A program made the position numbers and the translations under genes. DNA of 64,000 nt from Dryococelus australis (taxonomy: Eukaryota > Arthropoda > Insecta > Phasmatodea > Phasmatidae). A model generated the notes under the pieces. That model was given only the letters and a program-made list of their open reading frames with translations, did not search any database and was not told the DNA's origin. The stretch is taken from positions 29,547,418 through 29,611,417 of the forward strand of contig CM056999.1 in assembly GCA_029891345.1 (NCBI GenBank), written 5' to 3'. Within the stretch, counting starts at the first letter, position 1. Every line of letters begins with the position of its first letter. Positions 48,285 to 59,075 of the stretch are shown one piece after another.

Positions 48285-51059
48285 GTGGTGTCCCAAATTG
48301 TGAATTTGAAACTGGAAGCGGTTAATGGAATTACTGAATGTTATTATGCGCAAATCCATATCGGAACAAAAGTAGTGGAATTTGGAGTCGACTTGGGCGC
48401 TGTATATTCGTTTCTGCCACGTAATGTACATGCAGGTCTCAATCTAGGTGTAACCATGCACCAACTAGATATCAGATTTCTGTTGTATACTCATAATGTT
48501 TTGTACCGTATGGTAAAATCAATATCAAAGCAGAGTTCAATGGAACAGTCATCAATAATCAGCTCTATATTGTGCCAGAAACATACGATGCCATTGCAGG
48601 ACGTGTATGGATTCGTAAGTTTGGTCTCGACTCCCACAACCTCGACACTCATGCTACAGATGTATCAACTGTAAAATTAATTGACACCATCGAAAATATG
48701 GACCAGGTTCCCCAAATGTATCCAGTTCTATGCAGTGGGAAGATCGGAAAAATTCCTGATGTTGTGGTATCGCTTAAGCTTCAGAAGAGAGCACAACCTG
48801 TATTTCATCGAGAACGTGATGTCCCATATGTCCCTGTGCGTTGACTATAAAGGGGGTGTGAATGAACGACTTCAAGATGCCCACTACCCAATTTGGAAAA
48901 TTGACGATATCCTGAACAGTCTCTGAAATTCTTGTTTCTTTTGCCGACTCGACTTATTTAAGGCATACTTACATGTTCCAGTTGATGAACATTCAAGCAA
49001 AATTCAAACAATGTGTACACATCATGGAACTTATCAACTCCATCGTCTCTCCTTTGGTATCAAAACTGCACCCTCAGAATTCAACGGAATTATTGATCAA
49101 ATTCTGCGTGATGTCGCAAAAACTATGTCATATTTTGATGACATCATTGTCCATGGATCAACCAGAGAGGAGTGCCAGCACAATCTGATAGCCTGCCTAG
49201 ATCAACTCCAGAAATTCGACCTACACCTGAACCAGCAGAAATGCTCATTGTTCCAAGAACAAATCAAATACTAAGGCCATGTTATCGTATTCAACAAAAT
49301 ATCAAAATCTCCAGGAAAAGTAGCTGCTATTGTTGACATCCCTCGCCCAAAATCAACAGAGGATGTAAGAAGATTCCTGGGAATGGTAACATACTACTCT
49401 TGATTTATCCATGGAGCCTCCACAATCGCAACACAGCTTTGCTGTCTTTTGTGTAAGAACACTATTTTCAAATGGACATCTGCATGTGAAGTGGCATTCC
49501 TGAAATTGTAGCAAGCCATTGCCATTGACCAAGTACTTGTGCCATACGATCCAGATTTACCAGTCCAGTTGGTCTGTGATGCAAGCCCAACAAGGATTGC
49601 CGGTGTTCTATCACACATTGTAGATGGCAATGAACATCCTATCACATTTGCCTCTCAATCGTTAACTGCAGCTGAACAAAATTATTCCCAGTTCGATAGG
49701 GAGGCCCTGGCCATAATCTTTACAGTTGATCCTTTTTATCAGTATTTATATGGTCTTCACTTCAAATTGGTTACTAACAACCAGCCGTTAACACGAATCT
49801 TCAATCATCGGGCCGCCTTACCAATGATGACAGCAGGTCACCTTCAACGGTATGCAGCCTTCCTGTCAGGGTTTAATTATACTATTGACTTCAAGAAGGG
49901 TATCGAAAACAGTAATGTTGACTGCCTCTCACGAGCTCCAATCAACATCAACAGTTACACTGCTAGTGCCATCAGCAATGAAGTGAGCAGCTCTGTGGTG
50001 CTACCATCGAACAAATCAGCATCCCGACTGTAACCGACCAACTCATGAAAGAGGAAACGAGAAAGTATGCTACGTTATCAACGATTATGAAATCATTACA
50101 AGGAGAAAACACCAGTGAGCCAGACTACATCATCAATAGTGGTATTCTTTTCCGTGGTCAACGAGTTGTACCAGTTAGCTTACAGTCAGCTGCTCTGAAT
50201 GAATTACATAGAACTCATGTGGGTATCCACAAAAATGAAGCAGCTAGCACGTCGGTGTGTATACTGTAAGAAAATTGACTCAAATATTGAACATCTTGTC
50301 TGAAGTTGTTCAGAATATGTAGCTATCAAGAACAGTCCAGCCAAGGCACCAAATCATCGTTGGGAGGAACCAGAACATAACTGGCAACGAATTCATATCA
50401 ATTATGCCGGCCTTTACCAAGACCATTAATTATCGGTAGTGGTGGATACCAAACAAATTGGGGTTAGAATGTTCCCTGTTCATCAGCGCCTACATCAAAG
50501 TCAAGTATCAAAATCCTAAAAGAGATATTTTCAAGGAATGGTTTTTCCAGTAGTTATGGTATCAGAAAATGCAACGATCTTCATCCTTTTTCGCTACTGG
50601 GCCACACCCTTGAGCAATGGGAAGTCGTTTGCGGAACAGTACCTGAATCGACAGATCCGAATCCAACTGGATGCTATAAGGCTGATAAAATTCCATGAAT
50701 CACCAGCTCCAACTCAACTAGCACACCAGTTTAGTGAAGGAGAACGTGAATCAGCAAGATACTACTCGAATAACAAGGCTCATTGGAAATGTGGAAAGGT
50801 CTTGAAGAAACTGGGAAAGCTACACTATCTAGTGGAGCTTGATAACAGTTTCCATTTTAAAATGCACATCGACCAACTCCGATCAACAGAGATCCCGCTT
50901 CCTGCCAGGAAAACAGTTTATTTCGAGCCTCAACCCAAGAGCCCTATGAGTGATGATCGTCAGTTAAACAAACCAAACCTGAGTGATCTAACAGAAATCA
51001 TGGACCCAGACATGGTGCTCCCTGAGGTGGAACATCCTGACCTGATCGAACAAAAATAA
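48285..51059 (+). pseudogene. pol relic of Gypsy element A
   Basis: Protease: FGVDLGAVYSFLP, with Leu at the usual Thr of the DTG active site (48390-48398). Reverse transcriptase: a gap and frame change at about 48840 joins VPYVPV to CVDYKGG, dropping some dozens of codons. Then YQLHRLSFGIKTAPSEFNG and the catalytic YFDD (49131-49142). RNase H: LVCDASPTRIAGVLSH, EALAII, and VTNNQPL with Asn where Asp is expected (49776). Integrase: HINYAG (Asn for the first Asp, about 50400) and VSENAT (Glu for the second Asp, about 50562); the segment with the Glu is deleted. The C-terminal part (ARYYSNNKAHWKCGKVLKKL) ends at a stop at 51059. Multiple stops; inactive. Confidence 0.85.
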
Positions 51060-51190
51060 GAGATACCAGTCGTGGACTTCCAACCACTGGAACAGCCGGC
51101 CCAGCGAGATGGTTGGCTCCCTGCTTATCTCAGGGACTAAAACCTTTACTATGGAGAGCTCCCCTATAGCAGGGGAGAATTGTAGTTTCA

Positions 51191-51378
51191 TGTGCACTCC
51201 CTAGAGTGCACTGTCTCCATGCATAGTACTCCGTGCATTCCTCTTTTGTTATCAGGTATCTGTGGAGTTAGAGAATAACATATTGTGTTAGTAGATGACA
51301 ATGTGAATATATTAAATTCTCGGATCAATTATAAGAGTTAATGAATTAGACTCCATTGTTTAATTAATTTTCGGCCAC
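51191..51378 (+). repeat. 3' LTR of Gypsy element A
   Basis: Starts TGTGCACTCCCTAGAGTGCA and ends near TTTTCGGCCACA. It is about 188 bp against about 206 bp for the 5' copy, with visible substitutions and small indels. Confidence 0.8.
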
Positions 51379-51570
51379 AAAAGTGTGAAAGTGATTAACT
51401 CTTGAAAAGCAACACATGGGTTGATTTTTCCTCTTAGTTCATCAAGAAATTATGTTACAGTGTTTACTTTGTTTATTCTTTGTAATTTAGTATAACCTGA
51501 TAATATTTGTGGGAAACTGATCACAGGAGGAGCAGATATCTGTTTGTTGCTTTAATTTTGGACAGCGTTG

Positions 51571-52220
51571 TATATTAATACCCATTTGATACTCATATTG
51601 GCATGATTATGCACATTTTAAATGTGATGTTATGGTACACTCATGATCAGCAGTCGGTACATGTGAATTTCATCCGATCAGCTGTAGGTACCGTAACATT
51701 GTGTTTTTCAAAAATAGTTTAACAATTCCATAATTACACTGGATTGTTTGTCTACGGTTCAAAACAAAAGGAAAATATTGGGGTATCGTCCGATCGTTTA
51801 GCTGTTGGTGTATAAAAAATTCATAATGTGTGGAATGTTTTGTAAGTGGTACACATTCAGTTTCATTACTATAGTGACATCTGTTTCTGCATTCAGACTG
51901 CTTCATTTCACTTCTGCTATCAGGCCAGATATTCTATCTTGAGATACTGGTATGAATAGAACAGAATGATAAGTGACTGAGCTGACCGGAGATGCTTGGA
52001 GTGGATGCAGTGTGTTACACATCATTGTCTTATATGGCTATGAACATTTCCTATTTGATCTGAGTGGAATGAACCTGAAAGGATCCAGTGAGTGATAAGC
52101 TTAAAGATGTCAGCATGAAGTACTTATTTGCAGCTTGATATTGATTCAAGTTTAGTCATACTCGTGTACATGAATTTTAACTGTCACATCCTAACTTTTC
52201 ACATTTTGTTATTTCCTCAG
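51571..52220. other. Spacer ending in a strong splice acceptor
   Basis: No gene seen. The last 35 bases form a well-shaped 3' splice site: CTAAC branch-point match, pyrimidine tract, CAG at 52218-52220. Confidence 0.4.
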
Positions 52221-52447
52221 GAACCTACCTCACAACAAGCATTAAAACCTCCTGAACCCAACTATTATATTGTGTAATTTATTGAACCGTTACAGAACAT
52301 TTTAGTATAGTAACATTCATTGTATGAATGTAAATATTGTCTAGATGAATTTAAAATTTCAAATTAAAATATTTGTAGTGCCAGTATGAATCAACTTATA
52401 CCTAGATAATTGTTTAGGACCCAGTATTGTGAATTGAGTTTAGATGG
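52221..52447 (+). other. Candidate spliced exon (untranslated, or short C-terminal coding)
   Basis: Bounded by the acceptor at 52220 and a consensus donor (GATGG then GTAAGTTC, donor at 52448). From its first base one frame reads EPTSQQALKPPEPNYYIV then TAA (52275-52277). So it may be an internal 5' untranslated exon of the copine that starts at 54193, or a terminal coding exon of another gene with poly-A signal AATAAA near 52577. No transcript evidence is available. Confidence 0.3.
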
Positions 52448-52682
52448 GTAAGTTCACTCCTTTGACTTTCATATAATTATCAGAGCTTAATTAAAATGAA
52501 ATTTTATGTTTCAATAATCATTTTTTGTAGGCAGGTTGATACAAATAATTTGTGTGAAAATAATTTTCTAAATGAAATAAATTATATTATTCATTAAAAA
52601 AATCTGAGGTAAATGGAGAAACGTTATTTGAGATAATCTTAGGAGAAAAGAGGGAAAGGAGGAGGGAGAGAAGCGAAGGTTT

Positions 52683-53841
52683 TAAAGCTGGCCTTACACA
52701 ATGCCCAATTCCGTAGCAGTTTTCGTACCCATTTTCTGTTAGCGTTTCTCCTGCCGTGTAGGTTACAATTTGGTCATCTCCGGAGGGGACCCCGGGTAAA
52801 ACAGTTTCGGTACCTATGGGCATGCCAGAAATGGTAATGGAATGCAATCTAAGTGTCTGCTATACCCATGAAGCTGTGGCAGACAAGATGATGGACACCC
52901 AGGTAACAACTTTAAGCCATAATGTCAATTTATAAAAAGATTACCGGTTCTGTATAATATATTTTTGTACAAAATGAAAGTTAATGTAAGTGTAAGTAAA
53001 GGGAAATATTTCAAAGGGTTATAATAAAATGGTAAACCAAAATTGAAGAAATATGTTTTAGCTGTGTATTTTTACATGTATATCTGTTTAAAATACCTTC
53101 TAGAAGGATGTGTGGGTAGTTTAGTGGGTTGATGCATGATTCTGCACTACAAGTTTTAGGTTTTTGAGTTCAAATCTGCATTGTTTTTGTTCAAAAATGT
53201 TTATTTCCAGAATAAGTTTTTCTAAAAGCAGTAATATGCAAGTGACTGAACAGTGCAATAGAATGGTTGTGGTTGTTTGCTAATAAATTTGATTGGCACA
53301 TAAAAGCCTTATTTTTAACATTGTAATATGTTTGTCTTTTTTTAGCCCTCAAATCCTGAAAGGTTGTCTGATTACGGAAAGCACGTGTTTGATTGATTAT
53401 TATGCTTGCTAGAGCAAAATATTTAATTAATTTTCTATTGTTTTAATGAGTGGCGTAACTGCCCTTTGTATAGACTGTGTGATTTTCTTATTTTCTATTC
53501 ATATCATTTTCCATACATTAATATTGTAGAATTTGTACTAGAAAACTTAAATAAATGCTTTTTCGGAAAAAATTTTTTAGTAATTTTTGGATACACTACA
53601 AAGAGCCTACATAGGCCTATAAGATTTCTTGCATTTGTATCCCTGTCAAGCAACTGCAGACTGTCATTAATGAGTTATTTTGCGTTCCATTTACAATTTT
53701 CTGTTAACACTTTAGGTAACTTGTGGGTGTGAACAGATGCTTTCTTTCCTCTCTTCTGCAATAGAAACTGTATGCCTTCTGTTGTGCCCATGGGTATAAC
53801 GGAGGGTAACAAAAATTACATTTGGTGAAGGGCCAGCTTTA
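52683..53841. mobile_element. Candidate DNA transposon with TAAAGCTGGCC termini
   Basis: Left end TAAAGCTGGCCTTACACAAT; the reverse complement of the right end reads TAAAGCTGGCCCTTCACCAA. The inside (1.1 kb) has no recognised protein. The superfamily is not determined; the ends would suit a PIF/Harbinger or similar element. Confidence 0.45.
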
Positions 53842-54169
53842 GAAACTTTTTAAAAACGTTCAAGTTGACAGTTTCAATTCAGCTAAAAGTCCCAAGGAAT
53901 TTATTTAAAATATAGTAGTACTGCACTCACAGCTAAATACTTTTATCCAGAAACATTTTTTTTAATGTCGGAAAGTTCAAGTTAACTCTAGAAATGTGTG
54001 TCCAAAATTTATATTTGAACGCCTTTATTTAGTATTGTATACGGATAGCAGAAAGTTGTAAAATAAAAAATAATGATTGAAAATATCTCGATAGTGTTTT
54101 ATGTAAAATCAAAAGCAGGATAAGTTAACTCATGGTTACTTTAAAATCTCTGGATAATTTTTGTTCTAG
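53842..54169. other. Intronic sequence before the copine exon
   Basis: AT-rich, ending in a pyrimidine-rich acceptor (TTTTTGTTCTAG, AG at 54168-54169). Confidence 0.5.
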
Positions 54170-54192
54170 GTTGTGAAGTAAGTGGTTGCAAG

Positions 54193-54260
54193 ATGGCCCA
54201 GTTTGTCCCAGGATCAGCTTCTGAGCCAACGTCAGAGGTTGAGTTATCCATATCATGCAG
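54193..54260 (+). CDS. Copine, first coding exon (N-terminus)
   Basis: An exon from 54170 (after acceptor AG 54168-54169) to 54260 (donor GTATGT at 54261). The start codon at 54193 has a good context (gcaagATGG). The 22 codons read MAQFVPGSASEPTSEVELSI followed by SC, and the exon ends with AG of the next codon (phase 2 intron). The S-x-VELSISC start of a first C2 domain and the short acidic/serine leader match insect copines as I remember them. Copines are calcium-dependent membrane-binding proteins with two C2 domains and a von Willebrand A-like domain. The remaining exons (from the NL-DKD-FSKSDP region on) were not found up to 64000, so they lie beyond. The gene is on the plus strand and apparently intact here. 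The main uncertainty is the short length of the match. Confidence 0.65.
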
Positions 54261-54354
54261 GTATGTCTTGAACTATATTTTCAAAATCACTGCTAACTTA
54301 ACTGAGATCCCACGTGCAAGTGTGTACTGTAGCATACAGTATATGTAGTTATAT

Positions 54355-54413
54355 ACAGTGATTTTTTTTTCGTGGGTTGATTTCAAAACTATTGACTTTA
54401 CTGTGAACAGTCT
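54355..54413 (+). mobile_element. MITE of the GGCYGTTCAC family, copy 6 (right-end fragment)
   Basis: GGTTGATTTCAAAACTATTG followed by ACTTTACTGTGAACAGTCT corresponds to the last 60 bp of copy 3. It lies in the first intron after the copine coding exon. Confidence 0.6.
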
Positions 54414-54575
54414 TTAAATAAATTAATGCTTTTATAAGTGCCATATACACAATGTTCCTTAATAACAACTACAGAATTAAGGTTATGGTGGGGATAATGG
54501 TAGCAGGACATGCAGTTAGCTATATTTCATCTTTTCTCAACAGTTTATCAAAAGGTATTGGCTGCCTAGGGGCTA

Positions 54576-54825
54576 TAGGAGTAGAGTGGAAAGTTGTGAT
54601 GCTTGAACAGCTCTTAACACCGGGTGTTGAGAGTTGATAGGTGAGAATGGAGCAGCCCCAGAGTGTAAGGGTGGGGAAACAGGAGAGTCCTGAGAAAACA
54701 CGCCAACCGGTGACCTCATCTGGCACTATTCCCTGTGTGGAAGTCTGGAAGAGGCCCCGCTGGGAATCTAACCCAGTTTACCTTAGTGGAAGGCGAGCAC
54801 TCTAGCCACTATGCCAACCTTGGCC
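54576..54825 (-). mobile_element. tRNA-derived SINE, copy 2
   Basis: Minus-strand A box TGGCATAGTGG (54806-54816) and B box GGTTAGATTCC (54763-54773), one base off the usual GGTTCGATTCC. The body shares 'gagagtcctgagaaaa' and the CTCTTAACACCGGG-type block with copy 3 at 63657. Confidence 0.7.
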
Positions 54826-56339
54826 CTTATAGGTTAAAGGTAATGGGTATACAAACCCAGGGAACAGTGCTGCCTTTACAACCTGCATTACCAGATAGTA
54901 CTGTATTTTAATTTGTATTTATATTTATATTTTTTGTAACTGATAAAGGTTGCCTATTCCCTAGGTGGGTTATATTTCCTGTCATGGTGACTTTGTCACT
55001 GTTCCCGGGTTGTCACTACATTTGCCGTAACAGAAGATTCCAAGTCATAGTGACGGCTCCGGCTGGTTCCCATGAATTGATGACCCATGCCAAAGACTAT
55101 TTGTATTGATTGTTGTTGTCATGGCCACTCTTGCCGTGTTGTGTTGCTGGCACTGGCAAAGATTGTATGATACGCAGATGGCCGGGCCTATTGTTAGTGC
55201 CACAACTGCTGGCGGGTAAAATTACGAGGAGTGGCTAGTAAGGAGAGACATACCTGGCCTGCACAGCCCAATGCAGTGCTAAAACATTAGTCTTAGTATA
55301 GTCAGTTGCACATTTACCTATGCGCACTAAATATTTTTGTAACAGTTTGTACACAGATCTGCTGCTGGCTGGGACATGCCGGTGGCCCAAGTGCACGTAT
55401 CTGGAGAGGCGAGCTGCCAACACTAGCGGCACTTACAGTATCTAGTTACACGAAGGTAGTTCAGTGGGCATGACACTATTTCCTCGTGAAAAATAAGTGG
55501 TTACTTTTTGTTGTTGCATCTAGCTGTTTCATTTGTATTTGCAAGATCTATATTGCATTCTTTGTGGTATTTAATTTGTCATGCTGCTTAATTAATAGAG
55601 ATTTATTTATAAAGTGGTGCTCTTTAGGGATCCAAATTTTGAATTCCATCACTTTATTAACAACTCCAAATATTATGTCAGAAAAATCCCCCAAGATGAA
55701 ATACAGCCAAAATATCCGCAAATATAATGAAATAACTGACATTAAATAAATGTTTAAATAAATTTCAAACCAAATGAATGAAATGTAATATATATCTACA
55801 TGTATAAAAATAAGAAGTATTAGCATCTGAAATATTTCAAATTAAATTTATATAGAAAAAATATTTCATAGAAAAATTACGTAAAATGCCAAGTATTAAA
55901 CTTCTAGTGCAATTTTACGTATTTAAAATCATTTGTTTTGTGAAAGTCATCATATAAAGTACGTTTATATTGTGAATTTCTATCCGTAGTATGTGAACAG
56001 ATTATACCATTCTGAAGCAGATGCTGCAAAATAGGAACAAGTGCTACTCTTACGTGTCAAATTTCTTACAAGTTGTAAAATTCTGAGCTACAAGTGTTCC
56101 AGTAAAGTATAAGAAAGAACTTAATAACAAGTGAATTTTTAACGTCTAAGAAATAAATTACTGGTTCATAACAGGTGTACAAGTATTGTGGTGTACAAGT
56201 TGGTAGGTAGCAATTGTAACTAATCAACAAAATTTTACTTGTAAGAATATTCAAAGCAGGAAATAATAAAAATTTATGGACTTTGCATGAATTCAACAAA
56301 TGGTTTCACATGTCAGAAAAATTGGGAAAGTTAGTGAGT
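54826..56339. other. Spacer, probably copine intron
   Basis: Somewhat GC-richer at 55000-55440, AT-rich beyond. No exon of the copine was found here by eye. Confidence 0.35.
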
Positions 56340-57060
56340 GATGTTGGACACAGGCTATATCACCTAACAAACCGAAGTCAACTTTGACTGTACGGGTGCA
56401 AATTTATATTGCTCTTCACAAGTTACGTAATGGTGGACAGTACCACGCAGTTAGTGACATGCATAGAGTGTAAAGCAACTGTGTGTAGATGTGCAAGATG
56501 TGTCGTGGACATTATAAATGAGGTAAAATTTTTCTCAAATTGTTGACTGACTTAACAGTATGTCGAAAGTGTCTACTGGGTTCCCTGCAGCGGCTGGTTT
56601 TCTTGAAGTTGTAGGTTCTGTTGATGGAATTGTCATCAACGTTGATTGATGCCCCAATTGAGAATGAAGTAAGCTATATAGCATTTATTCAGTTGCATGG
56701 TAGTGTGTGGCCCAGATATATTGATTTATTATATCAGTGCAAACTGGGCAGGCAGCATTCATGATACATTTGTATTAATGGAGCTGCCTGGTTCATCCAC
56801 TGTACCTTCTTGTTGTCCAGGTTGCATTTTTGTGTATGACAAGTTACAGCTCACAGTCTTGCAGGCAAACTTTCGGAGAGTAACTTTAATGGAATATACA
56901 GGCACAGTGTGTTCCTTGGTTGTCCACAAAAAAAATTTGAAAAGCAAGACTTTTACCATTGTGCGTCCTCACTTGGTTACGGCCACCTGCTACTGGGTCG
57001 GTTGAAGGCATGTATGGGTGCAGTCCACACTCGGCAAGCTTTTCTAATCCAAATCTAAGT
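56340..57060 (+). pseudogene. PIF/Harbinger transposase (HARBI1-like) relic
   Basis: In shifting plus frames: TNRSQ, then LTVRVQIYIALHKLRNGGQY, SKATVCRCARCVVDIINEV (reading through small breaks), FPAAAGFLEVVGSVDGIVIN (GxxDG region with the first catalytic Asp), IDAPIENEVSY and VVCGPDILIYYISANWAGSI then HDTFVL (the SANWxGSxHD signature with the second Asp). The region of the final Glu is not recognisable after about 57010. Several stops and three or more frame shifts. Confidence 0.75.
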
Positions 57061-57540
57061 TGATTCGTATGCAAACTACTTAGCAAGCACTATGGCAAAT
57101 TGTATCATTAAAAACGTGCATGTAAATCCTTTTCCCACATACCTTAGCGGTCGGCACCGACAATTTTCTTGTTCCAATATCATTTTATGGGGTAATTTTA
57201 TATAGTTTACAGATCTCAATGCACCTCTCTCCCTACCCTATGATTACATGAAACCATAACGGCTAAAAGTATCCGTGCTGGCACACACTAATAAATATGT
57301 TCATAAAACGGTACATACATGTTAATATTTCTAGTATTTATAATCAGATTGCCAAATGTATGAAAATAATATTTTCTGTTATGCAAATTAGGTTATAAGT
57401 GTGCAAATAATGCTCAAACAAGATAGCTCAGAAATAGCATATGATGTAGAATTAGATATATTGAATCATATTGCATTATAGGCAAAAGGAATTCTCCAGT
57501 CATATAACAGTGTGTAAGAAAGTATGCACAAATGTATATA
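57061..57540. other. AT-rich spacer
   Basis: Nothing recognised; ends TATATA at the insertion site of the next element. Confidence 0.4.
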
Positions 57541-58142
57541 CAGTCGAGCACCACTTTAACGAACTTCAAGTTAACGAACACTTCACCATGACGAACTTAT
57601 TATTTGGTCCTGCCAAAACGCCATACATTTATATGCAAATAACTTTCAGTTGTACAAAATTTTCTGTAAAAATTTACGGGAGGTTATTTCAATATTCACG
57701 TTAACGAACACTTTGTAATTGGAGTAAAATGTAAAAAAAAATGCAAAATTACATTAATTTTTTTAATTTTTCGATTTTAAAAACATAAACAAACAAACAA
57801 ACAAACCGCAACTTTTTTCCCGGTAGATAACTCAGTCATAGATGATACAATACATTGGTGTGGCAATATCGAGACGAAAATCGTCAACTCCAGCGCTACT
57901 AGTGTTTGTCGCTGCAACTAATGCGTTACTTCATTGTGTAGGCACAGATAAGAAGTCTCTGATTTTGCCAAAGTTTTACGTACAACAAAATGCTATTGCT
58001 ATATCTCTGGCCTGCTCTCCTATCGGCATATTTTACCGTGAATTGCAAATGAGGTTACCTTAACCTTTAAATGTATTTTCACTGAATTGCAAATAAATTT
58101 TACCATCTTTTAACAAGTTCGTTCTTTATTATTTGCTATAAT

Positions 58143-58262
58143 TAAAGCTGTGGATAATGGAAGGGGGAAAAAGAAATCACCACGGAATTCGGCATAGCAA
58201 AATCTACCTTGTCAACGATAATAGGTCAATGTTCTGAAATAGAGAAAATCAATTTTTTATCA
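58143..58262 (+). pseudogene. pogo-like transposase helix-turn-helix remnant
   Basis: IKAVDNGRGKK followed, one frame over, by ITTEFGIAKSTLSTIIGQ, the psq-type DNA-binding helix-turn-helix at the N-terminus of pogo/Tigger transposases. No DDE domain follows; the sequence passes into the inverted repeat at 58340. Confidence 0.65.
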
Positions 58263-58339
58263 CCCGACCAAAAACGTGACACACCTTAAACAAAGTGACA
58301 AGTTCATAGGCAAATATTTAAAAATCCTGCCGCTGTAGG

Positions 58340-58756
58340 TAAAACATACCATATGAGTGTTGCTCACAAATGCCTTCAGTATCAAGATATGCAGAAAAGT
58401 CCGAGTTCTGAGATTTAATTTTTATGCTGCGAACCTTTTAATTTCGCAATCTGAACACACACCTCGAACAAAGTGCGAAATTCAAAGGTTCATAGTAGAA
58501 AAATGGAGGTTCGGAACCCAGACTTATCTGCATATCTTTATACTATAGGCACGTGAAAGCAACGCGTTTATTATTTGTATTACCTTAAGTAGCTTGATTT
58601 ATAAATATTCGCCTCTGAACTTGGCACTTTGTTCGAGGTGTGTGTTCATATTGCGAACTGCAAAGGCTAGCAGAATAAAAATGAAATAGTGGAACCCGGA
58701 CTTTTCTGCATATCTTGACACTAAAGGCACTTGTGACCTACATGTGGTATGTTTTA
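58340..58756. repeat. Inverted repeat with a nested fold-back, inside the pogo-like element
   Basis: Arm 58340-58478 and the reverse complement of 58621-58756 share AAGATATGCAGAAAAGTCC, GAACACACACCTCGAACAAA and the outer TAAAACATACCA. In addition 58371-58551 folds on itself (TGCCTTCAGTATCAAGATAT against the reversed right side TGCCTATAGTATAAAGATAT). So three related half-units alternate in orientation. Confidence 0.75.
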
Positions 58757-59075
58757 TTAACTTATTCTGTTTAGTTTTCATTTTATAAGCTTCTGAACAT
58801 ACTACTTTCGAGCACCCCTGTGAGCATTCCCGATGCAACCGTGTTGCACATGTGCAGTTCTTCCGCTGAGCGCGACCTGTTATCCTCTCGTATGCGGTGT
58901 GAGTCACAGTTACTTTCTTGGCCAGAGGTTGGCAATAAAGATTCTAAGCTAACTTCACTTCATTAACATTTCGCCGCATCTAATTTTACCTCAAGAAATT
59001 TTTTTTGTGCGCTTCACTATAACAAACTAGCCATATATTTGGTCCCTTGAGGTTTGTTATAGTGAAGCTCTACTG

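Larger units (their letters stand above)
46869..51378 (+). mobile_element. Ty3/Gypsy element A with two LTRs, nested in the Tc1-like transposon
   Basis: Two LTR-like copies (46869-47074 and 51191-51378) flank gag and pol relics in the canonical order gag, protease, reverse transcriptase, RNase H, integrase. The primer-binding site region follows the 5' LTR (TGGCAACGAGG at 47077). A purine-rich stretch (AGCAGGGGAGAA) lies just before the 3' LTR. There is no envelope-like frame. Target duplication is not clear (gtgtag on the left, aaagtgtg on the right). Because it disrupts the Tc1 copy it is the younger of the two. Confidence 0.85.
45667..51570 (+). mobile_element. Tc1-like transposon carrying a nested Gypsy element
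   Basis: The left end has GTCCAAAATTAAAGCAACA (45677-45695); the right end has its reverse complement in TTGCTTTAATTTTGGAC (51547-51563). TA flanks both ends (45665-45666 and 51571-51572), the target duplication of Tc1/mariner. Removing the nested 46869-51378 block leaves about 1.4 kb, a normal Tc1-like length, and a transposase relic fills the left part. Confidence 0.8.
57541..59075 (+). mobile_element. pogo/Tigger-like DNA transposon, decayed
   Basis: Left end CAGTCGAGCACCACTTTAAC then GAACTTCAAG; the right end in reverse complement reads CAGTAGAGCTTCACTATAAC then AAACCTCAAG. TA flanks both ends (57539-57540 and 59076-59077). The 1535 bp is shorter than an autonomous element. It holds a transposase N-terminal remnant and a large palindromic insertion. 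Confidence 0.75.

Noticed and set aside
46869-51378. Calling Gypsy element A an endogenous retrovirus
   Set aside because: No envelope-like frame, signal peptide or transmembrane segment lies between integrase and the 3' LTR. It is a plain LTR retrotransposon.
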